This document shows, one piece after another, positions 8,754-16,140 of a stretch of 52,910 bases of DNA. Under the pieces are notes generated by a model. The model was not told where the DNA came from. It searched no databases and saw nothing but the letters and a program-made list of their open reading frames with translations. Each line of letters opens with the position of its first letter. The stretch's first letter is position 1. Both the position numbers and the translations under genes were made by a program. Source of the stretch: Lysobacteraceae bacterium (GTDB lineage: Bacteria; Pseudomonadota; Gammaproteobacteria; Xanthomonadales; Rhodanobacteraceae); contig JAGWXP010000002.1 in assembly GCA_018969845.1 (NCBI GenBank), forward strand, positions 1-52,910, read 5' to 3'.

Positions 8754-9625
8754 GCGAACCCGGTGCAGTGCGTCGCATCGAGCTATTGCAGGTTCGTGCG
8801 CCGGACGTGCCGCCGTTCGTGCTCGCGCTGGAAACGCAATCCGACCGCATCATCGCCCCGCACATCCGGGCCAACGCGATTTGGGAGGCTCCCGAAACCG
8901 CGTTGTGTCGGCGCCTGCTGCGCGCCGGCATGTGCGCGGTCGATGCGGGTGCGCATGCCGGCTACTACAGCGTCCTGTTCTCGCATCTGGTCGGCGCTTC
9001 GGGCAGCGTGTTGGCGTTCGAGCCACACCCGGCGAATTTTCGCCTGCTGCTCGCCAATTTGCTGCTCAACGATTGTGGCAATGTACAGGCACGGCCGCTG
9101 GCGCTGGCCGAGCGTGACGGCAGTGCATGGTTGCACCTGAGCGGTGACAACGCCGGCGATCATCGCCTCGCCGCGACGCCGGGACGCGCTCGCGTCGCGG
9201 TCGAAACCATCGATCTGGACACGGCACTGGACGGGACTGCAGTCGATTTCATCAAGATCGACACGCAAGGGTCGGAGCCGCGGATTCTCGCCGGCATGTC
9301 GGCCCTGCTGCGCGCCAACCAGGACAGGTTGGGCTGCTTGCTCGAATTCGCCCCGGGATTGCAGCAACTGGCCGGGACGTCGGTGGCGCAATTCGCCGCC
9401 CAACTGGACGCGCTAAATGCGCGCATTTTTGCCATCGCCTTGCATGACGGCGTCCTGGAACTGCGCCGCATGAATGTCTTGCACGATGGGTTGGCGAAAT
9501 TGGCCGCCGAACTGATGCGGACCTGGAATGGCCAGGTCGACGCATCGTGCGATGTGTTTGCGGTCTTTGGCGAAGCGGCTGAAATGTCCTGGCTGACGCG
9601 GTTCCGGGAAGGCGCGCTCGGGTAA
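8750..9625 (+). CDS. FkbM-family SAM-dependent methyltransferase
   Basis: A 291-residue class I methyltransferase. SAM-binding motif I is [17 protein letters not shown] at about residue 64. It is followed by [23 protein letters not shown] and the FkbM hallmark [19 protein letters not shown]. FkbM enzymes O-methylate hydroxyl groups, often on surface sugars, so here it may cap or modify the glycan made by the five upstream glycosyltransferases (inference). It is the last gene of the cassette, and ribH resumes 38 bp downstream. Confidence 0.9.
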   Translation: MSEPGAVRRIELLQVRAPDVPPFVLALETQSDRIIAPHIRANAIWEAPETALCRRLLRAGMCAVDAGAHAGYYSVLFSHLVGASGSVLAFEPHPANFRLLLANLLLNDCGNVQARPLALAERDGSAWLHLSGDNAGDHRLAATPGRARVAVETIDLDTALDGTAVDFIKIDTQGSEPRILAGMSALLRANQDRLGCLLEFAPGLQQLAGTSVAQFAAQLDALNARIFAIALHDGVLELRRMNVLHDGLAKLAAELMRTWNGQVDASCDVFAVFGEAAEMSWLTRFREGALG

Positions 9626-9663
9626 ACTACGCATGCGGCGTCCGCCGCAGCGAGGACACACCC

Positions 9664-10128
9664 GTGCCCGAATTTTCCGGCGAGATTCGTGTGGCTGCGG
9701 ACGCGCGCTTCGCCATCGTCGCCAGCCGCTGGAATCCCTCCATCGTCGATGCGTTGATCGACGGCGCACGGCGCGCGCTGGCCGCCCACGGCGTGGCCGA
9801 GCAGGCGATCGACCTGGTGCGCGTGCCCGGCGCCTGGGAAATTCCGCAGGCCGCCGCGAAACTCGCGCGCGGCGCAAAGTACCGTGCGATACTCGCGCTC
9901 GGCTGCGTGGTACGCGGCGACACGCGGCATTACGAACACGTGGCCGACGGTTGCGCGCAGGGTTTGATGCGCGTGGCGTTGCACACACACGTGCCGGTGC
10001 TCAACGGCGTGCTGGCGGTCGAACGCATGGCCGATGCGCAGGCGCGTGCCGGCGGCGCCTGCGGCAACAAGGGCGAGGATGTTGCGCTGGCCGCATTGGA
10101 AATTGCAAATTTGTATACCAAGCTATGA
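9664..10128 (+). CDS. ribH: 6,7-dimethyl-8-ribityllumazine synthase
   Basis: Condenses the pyrimidine from RibD with the four-carbon unit from RibB to give lumazine, the substrate of RibE. The 154-residue protein has the family motifs [46 protein letters not shown] (catalytic His) and [10 protein letters not shown]. The GTG start is preceded by CGAGGA. A short perfect palindrome (TGCGGCGTCCGCCGCA) precedes it in the 38-bp gap after the FkbM gene. Its stop overlaps the nusB ATG. Separation from ribD-ribE-ribB by six glycosylation genes is unusual. Confidence 0.96.
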   Translation: MPEFSGEIRVAADARFAIVASRWNPSIVDALIDGARRALAAHGVAEQAIDLVRVPGAWEIPQAAAKLARGAKYRAILALGCVVRGDTRHYEHVADGCAQGLMRVALHTHVPVLNGVLAVERMADAQARAGGACGNKGEDVALAALEIANLYTKL

Positions 10129-10589
10129 CACAACCGCATCGTTCCGACGGAATCGACCCGGCCGCGCGCTCGCGCGCACGCCGGCGCGCGGCGCAGGCGA
10201 TCTACGCCTGGCAGATCGGCGGCAATCCGATCGCCAGCGTCATCGAGGAATTCCGCCACGAACAGGACATGGAGATCGCGGACATGGCCTACTTCGAGGA
10301 TCTGCTGCGCGGTGTCGAAAAACACTGCGCCGAACTGGACGCGAATCTCGCGCCCTGGCTCGACCGCGACATCGCACAGGTCGACCCACTCGAGCGCGCC
10401 GTATTGCGTCTGGCCGCCTACGAACTGCGCCACCGTCCCGACGTGCCGTACCGCGTCGTTCTCAATGAAGCCGTCGAAGTCGCCAAGCGCTTCGGCGCCG
10501 AGCATGGCCACACCTATGTCAACGGTGTGCTCGACAAGGCCGCGCGCGCCTGGCGTGGGGCGGAACCCGAAGGCCCGCTACGCGGCTGA
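10125..10589 (+). CDS. nusB: Transcription antitermination factor NusB
   Basis: A small all-helical RNA-binding protein that, with NusE/S10, assembles antitermination complexes on rRNA leader boxA. The 154-residue product has [18 protein letters not shown] at the N-terminus. Near the C-terminus are [20 protein letters not shown] and [20 protein letters not shown], followed by [10 protein letters not shown], all standard NusB blocks. The start ATG overlaps the ribH stop. The much longer track ORF beginning at 9633 is an upstream extension. ribH-nusB-thiL is the common gammaproteobacterial order. Confidence 0.96.
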   Translation: MTQPHRSDGIDPAARSRARRRAAQAIYAWQIGGNPIASVIEEFRHEQDMEIADMAYFEDLLRGVEKHCAELDANLAPWLDRDIAQVDPLERAVLRLAAYELRHRPDVPYRVVLNEAVEVAKRFGAEHGHTYVNGVLDKAARAWRGAEPEGPLRG

Positions 10590-10590
10590 C

Positions 10591-11541
10591 GTGGCGGAGT
10601 TCGAACTCATCGAATCGATCCGTGCGCGTTGCACGCAAACGCGCGACGACGTCGTGCTCGGTATCGGCGACGACGCCGCACTGCTTGCGGTTCCGGCCGG
10701 AACGCTGCTTGCGGTCAGTACCGATACGCTGGTCGCCGGCGTGCATTTCATGCAGGACGCGGCAGCGCGCGACATCGGTTGGAAATCGCTTGCGGTGAAT
10801 CTTTCCGATCTGGCGGCCATGGGCGCGGAACCCGCGTGGGCCACGCTGGCATTGACCTTGCCCGTGGCCGATGCGCGCTGGGTGAACGCGTTCGCGGAAG
10901 GGTTCGCCGCGCTCGCGATACAGCACCGCGTCGCGCTGGTCGGCGGTGACACCACTCAGGGGCCGTTGAGCATCACGGTAACGGTTCACGGTCTGTTGCC
11001 GGAACGATTCGCGCTCACGCGCAGCGGCGCACGGGCGGGCGATGGCGTGTACGTCACCGGCACGCTCGGCGATGCGGCGGCGGGACTGCGACAAATGCAA
11101 TCCCAGCCGCCGGGCGACTCGCGTTTGCTCGAACGGCTGCAGCGTCCGACGCCGCGTGTCGCGCAAGGATTGCTGCTGCGTGGACGCGCCACGGCATGCA
11201 TCGACATTTCCGACGGACTCGCCGCCGACCTGGATCACGTCTGCGCGGCGAGCAGTGTAAGTGCGGAAATCGACGCAGACGCGCTGCCGGCCTCGCCGGC
11301 GCTTCTGGCCGCATGCGCTGCCGGCACGCGGCGCGCTTTCCAGCTTGCCGGCGGCGACGATTACGAGTTGTGCTTCACCGCGTCGGATGCGGGTAGCGGC
11401 GATTTGCTCGATGCGCTCGCCCGCAGCGGCTGCGCCGCCACGCGTATCGGCAGGATCGGCACCGGTGGCGGCGTGCGCCTACGCGATGCGGCAGGAAACC
11501 CGGTGTCGCTGCCGCGCCGGGGCTGGGAGCATTTCGCGTGA
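10591..11541 (+). CDS. thiL: Thiamine-monophosphate kinase
   Basis: Phosphorylates thiamine monophosphate to the active cofactor thiamine diphosphate. The 316-residue protein shows the AIR-synthase-like fold. It begins MAEFELIESIR, followed by VVLGIGDDAALL, VSTDTLVAGVHF and KSLAVNLSDLAAMGAEP. The C-terminal domain has CIDISDGLAADLDHV and LAGGDDYELCFT. I take the GTG at 10591, one base after the nusB stop; the track ORF starts inside nusB. The stop overlaps the GTG of pgpA. Confidence 0.95.
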   Translation: MAEFELIESIRARCTQTRDDVVLGIGDDAALLAVPAGTLLAVSTDTLVAGVHFMQDAAARDIGWKSLAVNLSDLAAMGAEPAWATLALTLPVADARWVNAFAEGFAALAIQHRVALVGGDTTQGPLSITVTVHGLLPERFALTRSGARAGDGVYVTGTLGDAAAGLRQMQSQPPGDSRLLERLQRPTPRVAQGLLLRGRATACIDISDGLAADLDHVCAASSVSAEIDADALPASPALLAACAAGTRRAFQLAGGDDYELCFTASDAGSGDLLDALARSGCAATRIGRIGTGGGVRLRDAAGNPVSLPRRGWEHFA

Positions 11542-12029
11542 GCCATGATGCGTCGTCTCGCCGCGCGCTGTTGGGTCATCCGCTCGGCTGGATCGCCAGC
11601 GGTTTCGGTTCGGGATTGAGTCCCGTCGCCCCCGGTACGGCCGGTTCGCTCGCGGCGTTGTTGCCATGGTTGGTGCTGCGCGCATTGCCGTGGCCGTGGT
11701 TCGCCGTCGCGCTCGTGCTCGCGTTCGCGCTCGGCGTGGGTGTCTGCGCCTGGGCCGTGCGCCGGTTACGCAGCGCCGACCCCAGCGCCGTGGTCTGGGA
11801 CGAATTCGTCGGTCAGTGGATCGCGCTGACGCCGCTCCTGATCCGGCCACATGACTATTTGTGGATTTTCGCCGGTTTTATACTTTTTCGTCTCTTCGAC
11901 ATCGTCAAGCCCTGGCCGGTATCGTGGGCGGATCGCCGGATCGGCGGCGGCCTGGGGGTGATGCTCGACGACGCCATTGCCGGAATCTACGCGGCGGCCG
12001 CACTCGCCCTTGCGTTGCGGTTTATCTGA
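11538..12029 (+). CDS. pgpA: Phosphatidylglycerophosphatase A
   Basis: Inner-membrane enzyme that dephosphorylates phosphatidylglycerol phosphate in phosphatidylglycerol synthesis. The 163-residue product has the family blocks GFGSGLSPVAPGTAGSL, VVWDEFVGQW and FRLFDIVKPWPV, and GGGLGVMLDDAIAGI. Hydrophobic segments lie around residues 42-70, 108-125 and 145-160. The GTG start overlaps the thiL stop. It ends the riboflavin/NusB operon and converges on the FAD oxidase gene across about 49 bp, which contains only an imperfect GATGCG/CGCATC dyad. Confidence 0.95.
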   Translation: MSHDASSRRALLGHPLGWIASGFGSGLSPVAPGTAGSLAALLPWLVLRALPWPWFAVALVLAFALGVGVCAWAVRRLRSADPSAVVWDEFVGQWIALTPLLIRPHDYLWIFAGFILFRLFDIVKPWPVSWADRRIGGGLGVMLDDAIAGIYAAAALALALRFI

Positions 12030-12078
12030 GCCGTCGCATTGATGCGAGTACGCGCGCGCAGCGCATCGCGCAGGCGGG

Positions 12079-13443
12079 TCAAGCCGGCGGCAGCAGCTTG
12101 CCCGGATTGAGAATGCCGTCCGGATCGAACTGCGTCTTGATCCGGCGCATCAAAGCGAGCGCCGCCGGATCGAGGGCGTCGGCGAGGAAGTCGCGCTTGG
12201 CGAGGCCGATACCGTGCTCGCCCGAGAGCGTGCCGCCAAGCGCGATCACGCCGCGGAAAACTTCGGGCAGCGCGGTCTGCGCGCGCGCGAGTTCGGCCGC
12301 GTCGCGCGGCAGCAGGTTGACGTGGATATTGCCATTGCCAGCATGACCGAAATTGACGATGGGAATGGCGTGCTTTTTTACGATGCCGCGCAGCGCATCG
12401 ATCAATTCCGGCAGGCGTGACACCGGCACGACCACGTCCTCGTTGATCTTGTCATTCGAAATGGTGCGCAGTGCCGGCGACAGGGCGCGGCGCGCGGCCC
12501 ACAGGGTCTCGGCTTCGTGCGCATCGGCGGCGGTGTGCAGTTCGATCAGCCCCGCGCCGCGCGCGGCAATGGCGAGTGCGGCGATCGCGTGCGGCAGGTC
12601 GGAGGGTTCGCCATCGGTTTCCACGATCAATAGCGCGCCAGCATTCGGGATCACCGCGCCGGCATGTGCGCGCGCCAGACGCAGGGCTTCGCCATCCATG
12701 AATTCCAGTGCACAGGGCACGACCGGCTGCGCCATGATGCGCGTGACCGCGGCAGTCGCGGCGGCAACGTCGGTGTAGCTGGCGCTGAGGGTGGTCTTCG
12801 CTGCGGGTTTCGGCGTGAGCTTGAGCGTGGCTTCGGTGATGATCGCGAGCGTGCCTTCCGCGCCGATCAGCAGTCGCGTCAGGTCGTAGCCGACCGCGCC
12901 CTTGGTGGTGTTGACGCCGCAGCGAAATTCCTCGCCGGTACCGGCCACGGCCCGCAGGCCCAGCGTGTTCTCGCGGCAACTGCCGTATTTCACCGCGCGC
13001 GGTCCCGCGGCGTTGCAGGCGAGATTTCCGCCGACGGTGCAATAGGGGCTGGAGGTCGGATCGGGCGGCCAGAAGAATCCATGCGCGGCGAGTGCGGTCT
13101 GCAGGTCGCCGTTGAGCACGCCGGGCTCGACGACGGCCAAGCGGTCGTCCACGTCGATACGGACGATGCGATTCATGCGTTCGAAAGAGGCGATAACGCC
13201 GCCAGCTTCCGGCACCGTCGCGCCGGTGGTATTGGTGCCGCGGCCGCGCGCGACGAGCGGGGTGTGCGTCGCGCGGCAGGCGCGCACGAGTTCGACGACT
13301 TGTTCGTGCGCAGTCGGAAAAACTACGGCATCCGGCTGCGCCTGCCGGCGCGAATTATCGTAGCCGTAGGCCAGGCACTCGGCGGGATCGGTCGTGAACG
13401 CGGCGCCGAAGATGTCGCGCAGCGCGGAAGCGGAGACGGGCAT
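12079..13443 (-). CDS. FAD-linked oxidase (GlcD/D-lactate dehydrogenase family)
   Basis: A 454-residue flavoprotein of the VAO/PCMH family that oxidises a 2-hydroxy acid. The N-terminal FAD-binding domain contains ARGRGTNTTGATVPEAGG, VVEPGVLNGDLQTAL and VGGNLACNAAGPRAVKYG. It also has GAVGYDLTRLLIGAEGTLAI. The C-terminal cap ends with FGHAGNGNIHVNLL, GGTLSGEHGIGLAKR and FDPDGILNPGKLLP. There is no Fe-S cysteine motif, so it is the single-subunit flavin type. D-lactate, glycolate and 2-hydroxyglutarate are all possible substrates. It stands alone between pgpA and the IPTL-CTERM gene. Confidence 0.9.
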   Translation of the reverse strand: MPVSASALRDIFGAAFTTDPAECLAYGYDNSRRQAQPDAVVFPTAHEQVVELVRACRATHTPLVARGRGTNTTGATVPEAGGVIASFERMNRIVRIDVDDRLAVVEPGVLNGDLQTALAAHGFFWPPDPTSSPYCTVGGNLACNAAGPRAVKYGSCRENTLGLRAVAGTGEEFRCGVNTTKGAVGYDLTRLLIGAEGTLAIITEATLKLTPKPAAKTTLSASYTDVAAATAAVTRIMAQPVVPCALEFMDGEALRLARAHAGAVIPNAGALLIVETDGEPSDLPHAIAALAIAARGAGLIELHTAADAHEAETLWAARRALSPALRTISNDKINEDVVVPVSRLPELIDALRGIVKKHAIPIVNFGHAGNGNIHVNLLPRDAAELARAQTALPEVFRGVIALGGTLSGEHGIGLAKRDFLADALDPAALALMRRIKTQFDPDGILNPGKLLPPA

Positions 13444-13474
13444 GCCGCCAGTTTACGCCGGCGACACCCGCGAA

Positions 13475-14959
13475 TCAGCCGCTGCGCCTGCGCTTGCGCA
13501 ATCCGAACAGGCCGAGCAATCCGCCGAGCGCCAGCATGGCCCAGTGCGACAGTGCCGGAACCGCCTGCGCAGCCGGGCCTGCCGGTGCGGCGGCGGCTTC
13601 CACCGATCCCAGGTCGAGCGAACCATTGACCACGCGTGCGTAGCCCGCACCACGCTGATCAGTGGTGACGCCGCCGGGAATCAGGGCGATATTGCCCGCG
13701 CCCAGCGTTGGGCTGCCGGGTAGGGGCTTCATGGTCAGGGTTGGGCCGCCGTTGTTGGCCAGAGTGGCCAGGCCGGGCACGTCGCTGAACACATTGCCGT
13801 TGCCGGTGAAGCGACCGGAGAGCGCGCTGCCCATCAGATTGGACTGGGCGATAACGTTGGAACCGTTGGCAACGAACAGGTCCGGTTGGCCCACGGCGAC
13901 GATCGTCGGTGCGGTGAGGCGCGCGATTTGATTGGCAGAGAGAATCGTGTTGTACAGGCCGAGGTTGGCATACCCGGTGCCCACCAGAATGCCTCCGGTC
14001 ACAACATTGGCATTCGAGTTCACGGTATTGCCGGTAATGGTGCTGTTGTTCACGACGGCCGCCGCCCCGTAGTAGCGAACCGACAAACCTCCCGCAAGCT
14101 CCGTGTTCCCGCTGGCACTGTTGCCGGCGATGGTGGAGTTGGTCACACTCAGGCTGCTTCCGTAGACGTACACGCCGCCGGTCTCGTAGCTGCGGCTACC
14201 GGAAACGCTGTTGCCGGATATGGTCGAATCGGTAACTGTCACTGCAGAGCCATAGCCGTAGTAATAGGTACTCGTAATGAAAACGCCGCCCGCGCCTTGA
14301 TTTTGCGATGGCGTCAATGAATTTCCCGAGATCGTGGACTGATTGACCGTGACGGTGGCGGCATCGATGAACAAACCGCCGGCCGTGACATTCGAGGTGT
14401 TGTTGCTGATCGTCACCTGGTCCAGACTCACGATCGGAGCGTAGGACGGCGGTGGAGCAGGCGCTTTGCGCTGCGACGCATGCCTGTGCTGCCGCGTCAC
14501 CGGGCGCAGGGGCGCGGTGGAATAGCTGATCGCCAAGCCTGCGCCGGGACCGCTGTAATTGCCGCCGGTCAGGGTCAGATCAGTCAGATTTACCGTCGGC
14601 GCGGTGTTGCCAGAGTGGTTGATGGACATCACACGGCTGTTGCGAGCAGCCTGAATCGTCTGACCGCTGCCGCTGATGGTCACGCTGCTGTACACCAGCA
14701 GTTGGCCGTACTGCAAGGCAATCGTCGAATTGGCCAGCGCAGGCGCGAAGGTGATGGTGTCGGCGCCGCTGCCGGCCGTGCAGGCGCTGCCGGAGGCCGA
14801 ATCGGTATTGGCCGATTGAATGGCCTGACGCAATGTGCAGGTCGTGGTGGTGCCGGCATCGCCGCCGTCGGTGACGGTGATGCTGGCGGCATGCGCACCG
14901 CCAGCGGCCAGCGCCAGTGCGACGGCCTGGGACAAAGGACGCAACAGTTTGGATTCCAC
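13475..14959 (-). CDS. Secreted beta-helix repeat protein with IPTL-CTERM-type sorting tail
   Basis: A 494-residue exported protein. A signal peptide (LSQAVALALAAGGAHA) is followed by a CTLRQAIQSANT block typical of CSLREA-type surface proteins. Next come many beta-helix turns built on repeats like DSTISGNSVSG, TNSTIAGNSASG and NNSTITGNTVNS. The C-terminus (VPALSHWAMLALGGLLGLFGLRKRRRSG in parts) is a PxLSxW motif, a hydrophobic helix and an Arg-rich end. That is an IPTL-CTERM signal, a class linked to exosortase-like processing. The Pro/Lys/Arg/His-rich stretch RQHRHASQRKAPAPPP at about residue 155-175 breaks the helix. GTG start with GGGGGTG upstream. Function unknown. Confidence 0.85.
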   Translation of the reverse strand: MESKLLRPLSQAVALALAAGGAHAASITVTDGGDAGTTTTCTLRQAIQSANTDSASGSACTAGSGADTITFAPALANSTIALQYGQLLVYSSVTISGSGQTIQAARNSRVMSINHSGNTAPTVNLTDLTLTGGNYSGPGAGLAISYSTAPLRPVTRQHRHASQRKAPAPPPSYAPIVSLDQVTISNNTSNVTAGGLFIDAATVTVNQSTISGNSLTPSQNQGAGGVFITSTYYYGYGSAVTVTDSTISGNSVSGSRSYETGGVYVYGSSLSVTNSTIAGNSASGNTELAGGLSVRYYGAAAVVNNSTITGNTVNSNANVVTGGILVGTGYANLGLYNTILSANQIARLTAPTIVAVGQPDLFVANGSNVIAQSNLMGSALSGRFTGNGNVFSDVPGLATLANNGGPTLTMKPLPGSPTLGAGNIALIPGGVTTDQRGAGYARVVNGSLDLGSVEAAAAPAGPAAQAVPALSHWAMLALGGLLGLFGLRKRRRSG

Positions 14960-15045
14960 GACACACCCCCGTTCGGAAAAGCCTCGGCGAGTCTACTCCT
15001 CAGCGTGGGGAAATGTGAAGCGCGTCACAGGTTTCGGGCGGTGCG

Positions 15046-15633
15046 TCAATCCGTATATTCGAACAGCTTGACCACCTTTACGACGCCGTCGGTGTTGCGA
15101 GCCACTTCGGTCGCAGCCTCGGCCTCGTCGTGTTTGACCAGCCCCATCAGGTAAACGACGTGATGGGACGTGGTGACATTGATCCGGGTCGGATCGAAAC
15201 CGGGCAGGCTGGTGATATCGAGCAGGCCGGTCTTGATGCGCGCGGTTGTCGCATTGTCCGCGCGCCGGCGCCAGAAGCCTTCCGGTTCGTCCGTCACCTC
15301 GATCTGGTTGACCAGGCGCACCACGCCGTCGAAGCCCGCGGCCGAGGATTGCGCAAGTTGCTTGAGTTCTTCGCTGCGCACCTGTCCGCACAGCAGCATC
15401 ACGCCGTTGTACACGACCACCTTGACGTTGTTGTCGTCTTGGGTGAGTTCGCGGTGCTTGTTGATCGCGTCGATCGCGCTCAGCTGGATGTTGCGGTCGC
15501 TGAGCACGGTGCCGAGCGCGCGGCGGTCGTGCACCGCGTGTGCGCCGGCGATCGCGCCGCCGGCGACTACGGCGATGCAACCGTGCAGCAGCGGAGCGAG
15601 CGCAAGCAAAAAGACTGTTCTATACATTTTCAT
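15046..15633 (-). CDS. dolP: BON-domain outer-membrane lipoprotein DolP (YraP)
   Basis: A 195-residue lipoprotein. The signal peptide MYRTVFLLALAPLLHGC ends in a lipobox, and two BON (phospholipid-binding) domains follow. The first runs about residues 48-110 (VVVYNGVMLLCGQVRS) and the second about 120-190 (VTTSHHVVYLMGLVKHDEAEAA). DolP helps maintain outer-membrane integrity. The gene sits three bases downstream of yraN, as in the E. coli yraN-yraO-yraP group, but diaA/yraO is absent. The start is the ATG at 15633, with a second ATG two codons later. Confidence 0.9.
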   Translation of the reverse strand: MKMYRTVFLLALAPLLHGCIAVVAGGAIAGAHAVHDRRALGTVLSDRNIQLSAIDAINKHRELTQDDNNVKVVVYNGVMLLCGQVRSEELKQLAQSSAAGFDGVVRLVNQIEVTDEPEGFWRRRADNATTARIKTGLLDITSLPGFDPTRINVTTSHHVVYLMGLVKHDEAEAATEVARNTDGVVKVVKLFEYTD

Positions 15634-15636
15634 TTT

Positions 15637-16026
15637 TCAGCAGGTCTCGAACGCGTTGCGGATCCAGTCGAACTGCGGTTGTTGCGGCGTGCCGCTGCAA
15701 CCGACCACGTCGAACCGGCATGCCCGGGAGGCGCGGCGCGGATGCGCCAGAAGCCAGACCTGCGCGGCGCGCAGAAGTTTCGCGCGCTTGCCCGCGCCGA
15801 CCGACGCCACGCCGCCGCCGTGCGCGGCAGCGTGGCGGAAGCGCACTTCCACGAACACGGTGCAATCGCGGTCGGCCATGACCAGATCGATCTCGCCGAG
15901 GCGGCAAACGAAATTGCGTGCCAGCGTGCGCAGCCCCGATTGTTGCAAATGCGCCTCGGCCACGCTTTCCCAGGCGGCGCCGGTGCCGCGTGCCGATCCC
16001 ATCTCAAAATCTGCTGCGCTTGGCAT
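15637..16026 (-). CDS. yraN: YraN/UPF0102 endonuclease-like protein
   Basis: A 129-residue protein of the UPF0102 family, with a restriction-endonuclease-like core visible as GEIDLVMADRDCTVFVEVRFR. That pattern gives the D...ExK-like metal site, though its Lys is Arg here. CRFDVVGC and QFDWIRNAF follow near the C-terminus. Its role is poorly defined; links to replication and repair are reported for relatives. If the ATG at 16026 is used, the first nine codons (MPSAADFEM) come from palindromic repeat copy 2. An alternative ATG at 16002, also in the repeat arm, would give MGSARGTGAAWES. Either way the repeat supplies the start. Confidence 0.88.
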   Translation of the reverse strand: MPSAADFEMGSARGTGAAWESVAEAHLQQSGLRTLARNFVCRLGEIDLVMADRDCTVFVEVRFRHAAAHGGGVASVGAGKRAKLLRAAQVWLLAHPRRASRACRFDVVGCSGTPQQPQFDWIRNAFETC

Positions 16027-16134
16027 CTTGCACGCCGGCTGTGCTCGGAATGCTCATGTACGCAAAAGTACACTCCGCTTCCTGCGCGCAGGCGACGTGC
16101 AATCTGCCATCGCTCGCGACGATTTTGAAATGGG
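15998..16134 (-). repeat. Long imperfect palindromic repeat, copy 2 (lpoA-yraN gap)
   Basis: Read on the minus strand (the direction of lpoA and yraN), this aligns with copy 1 at 984-1127 along its length. Shared blocks include AATCGTCGCGAGCGATG, GCGCAGGAA, ATTCCGAGCAC, GCCGGC and GCGCAGCAGATT. The outer arms differ (CCCATTTCAAAATC with GATTTTGAGATGGG) yet still pair, and the central hairpin is TGTAC/GTACA instead of TTTAC/GTAAA. Such paired changes suggest that the fold is kept. It starts six bases after the lpoA stop and runs into the yraN start. Confidence 0.85.
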
Positions 16135-16140
16135 CTCTTG

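Noticed and set aside
9632-9647. TGCGGCGTCCGCCGCA palindrome before ribH as a terminator
   Set aside because: The loop is very tight and no U-tract follows; mentioned only in the ribH entry.
12030-12078. Possible bidirectional terminator between pgpA and the FAD oxidase
   Set aside because: Only an imperfect GATGCG/CGCATC dyad with a long loop and no U-tract; too weak to list.
13394-13723. Plus-strand ORF over the start of the oxidase gene and the end of the IPTL gene
   Set aside because: No motif, and it overlaps two well-supported minus-strand genes.
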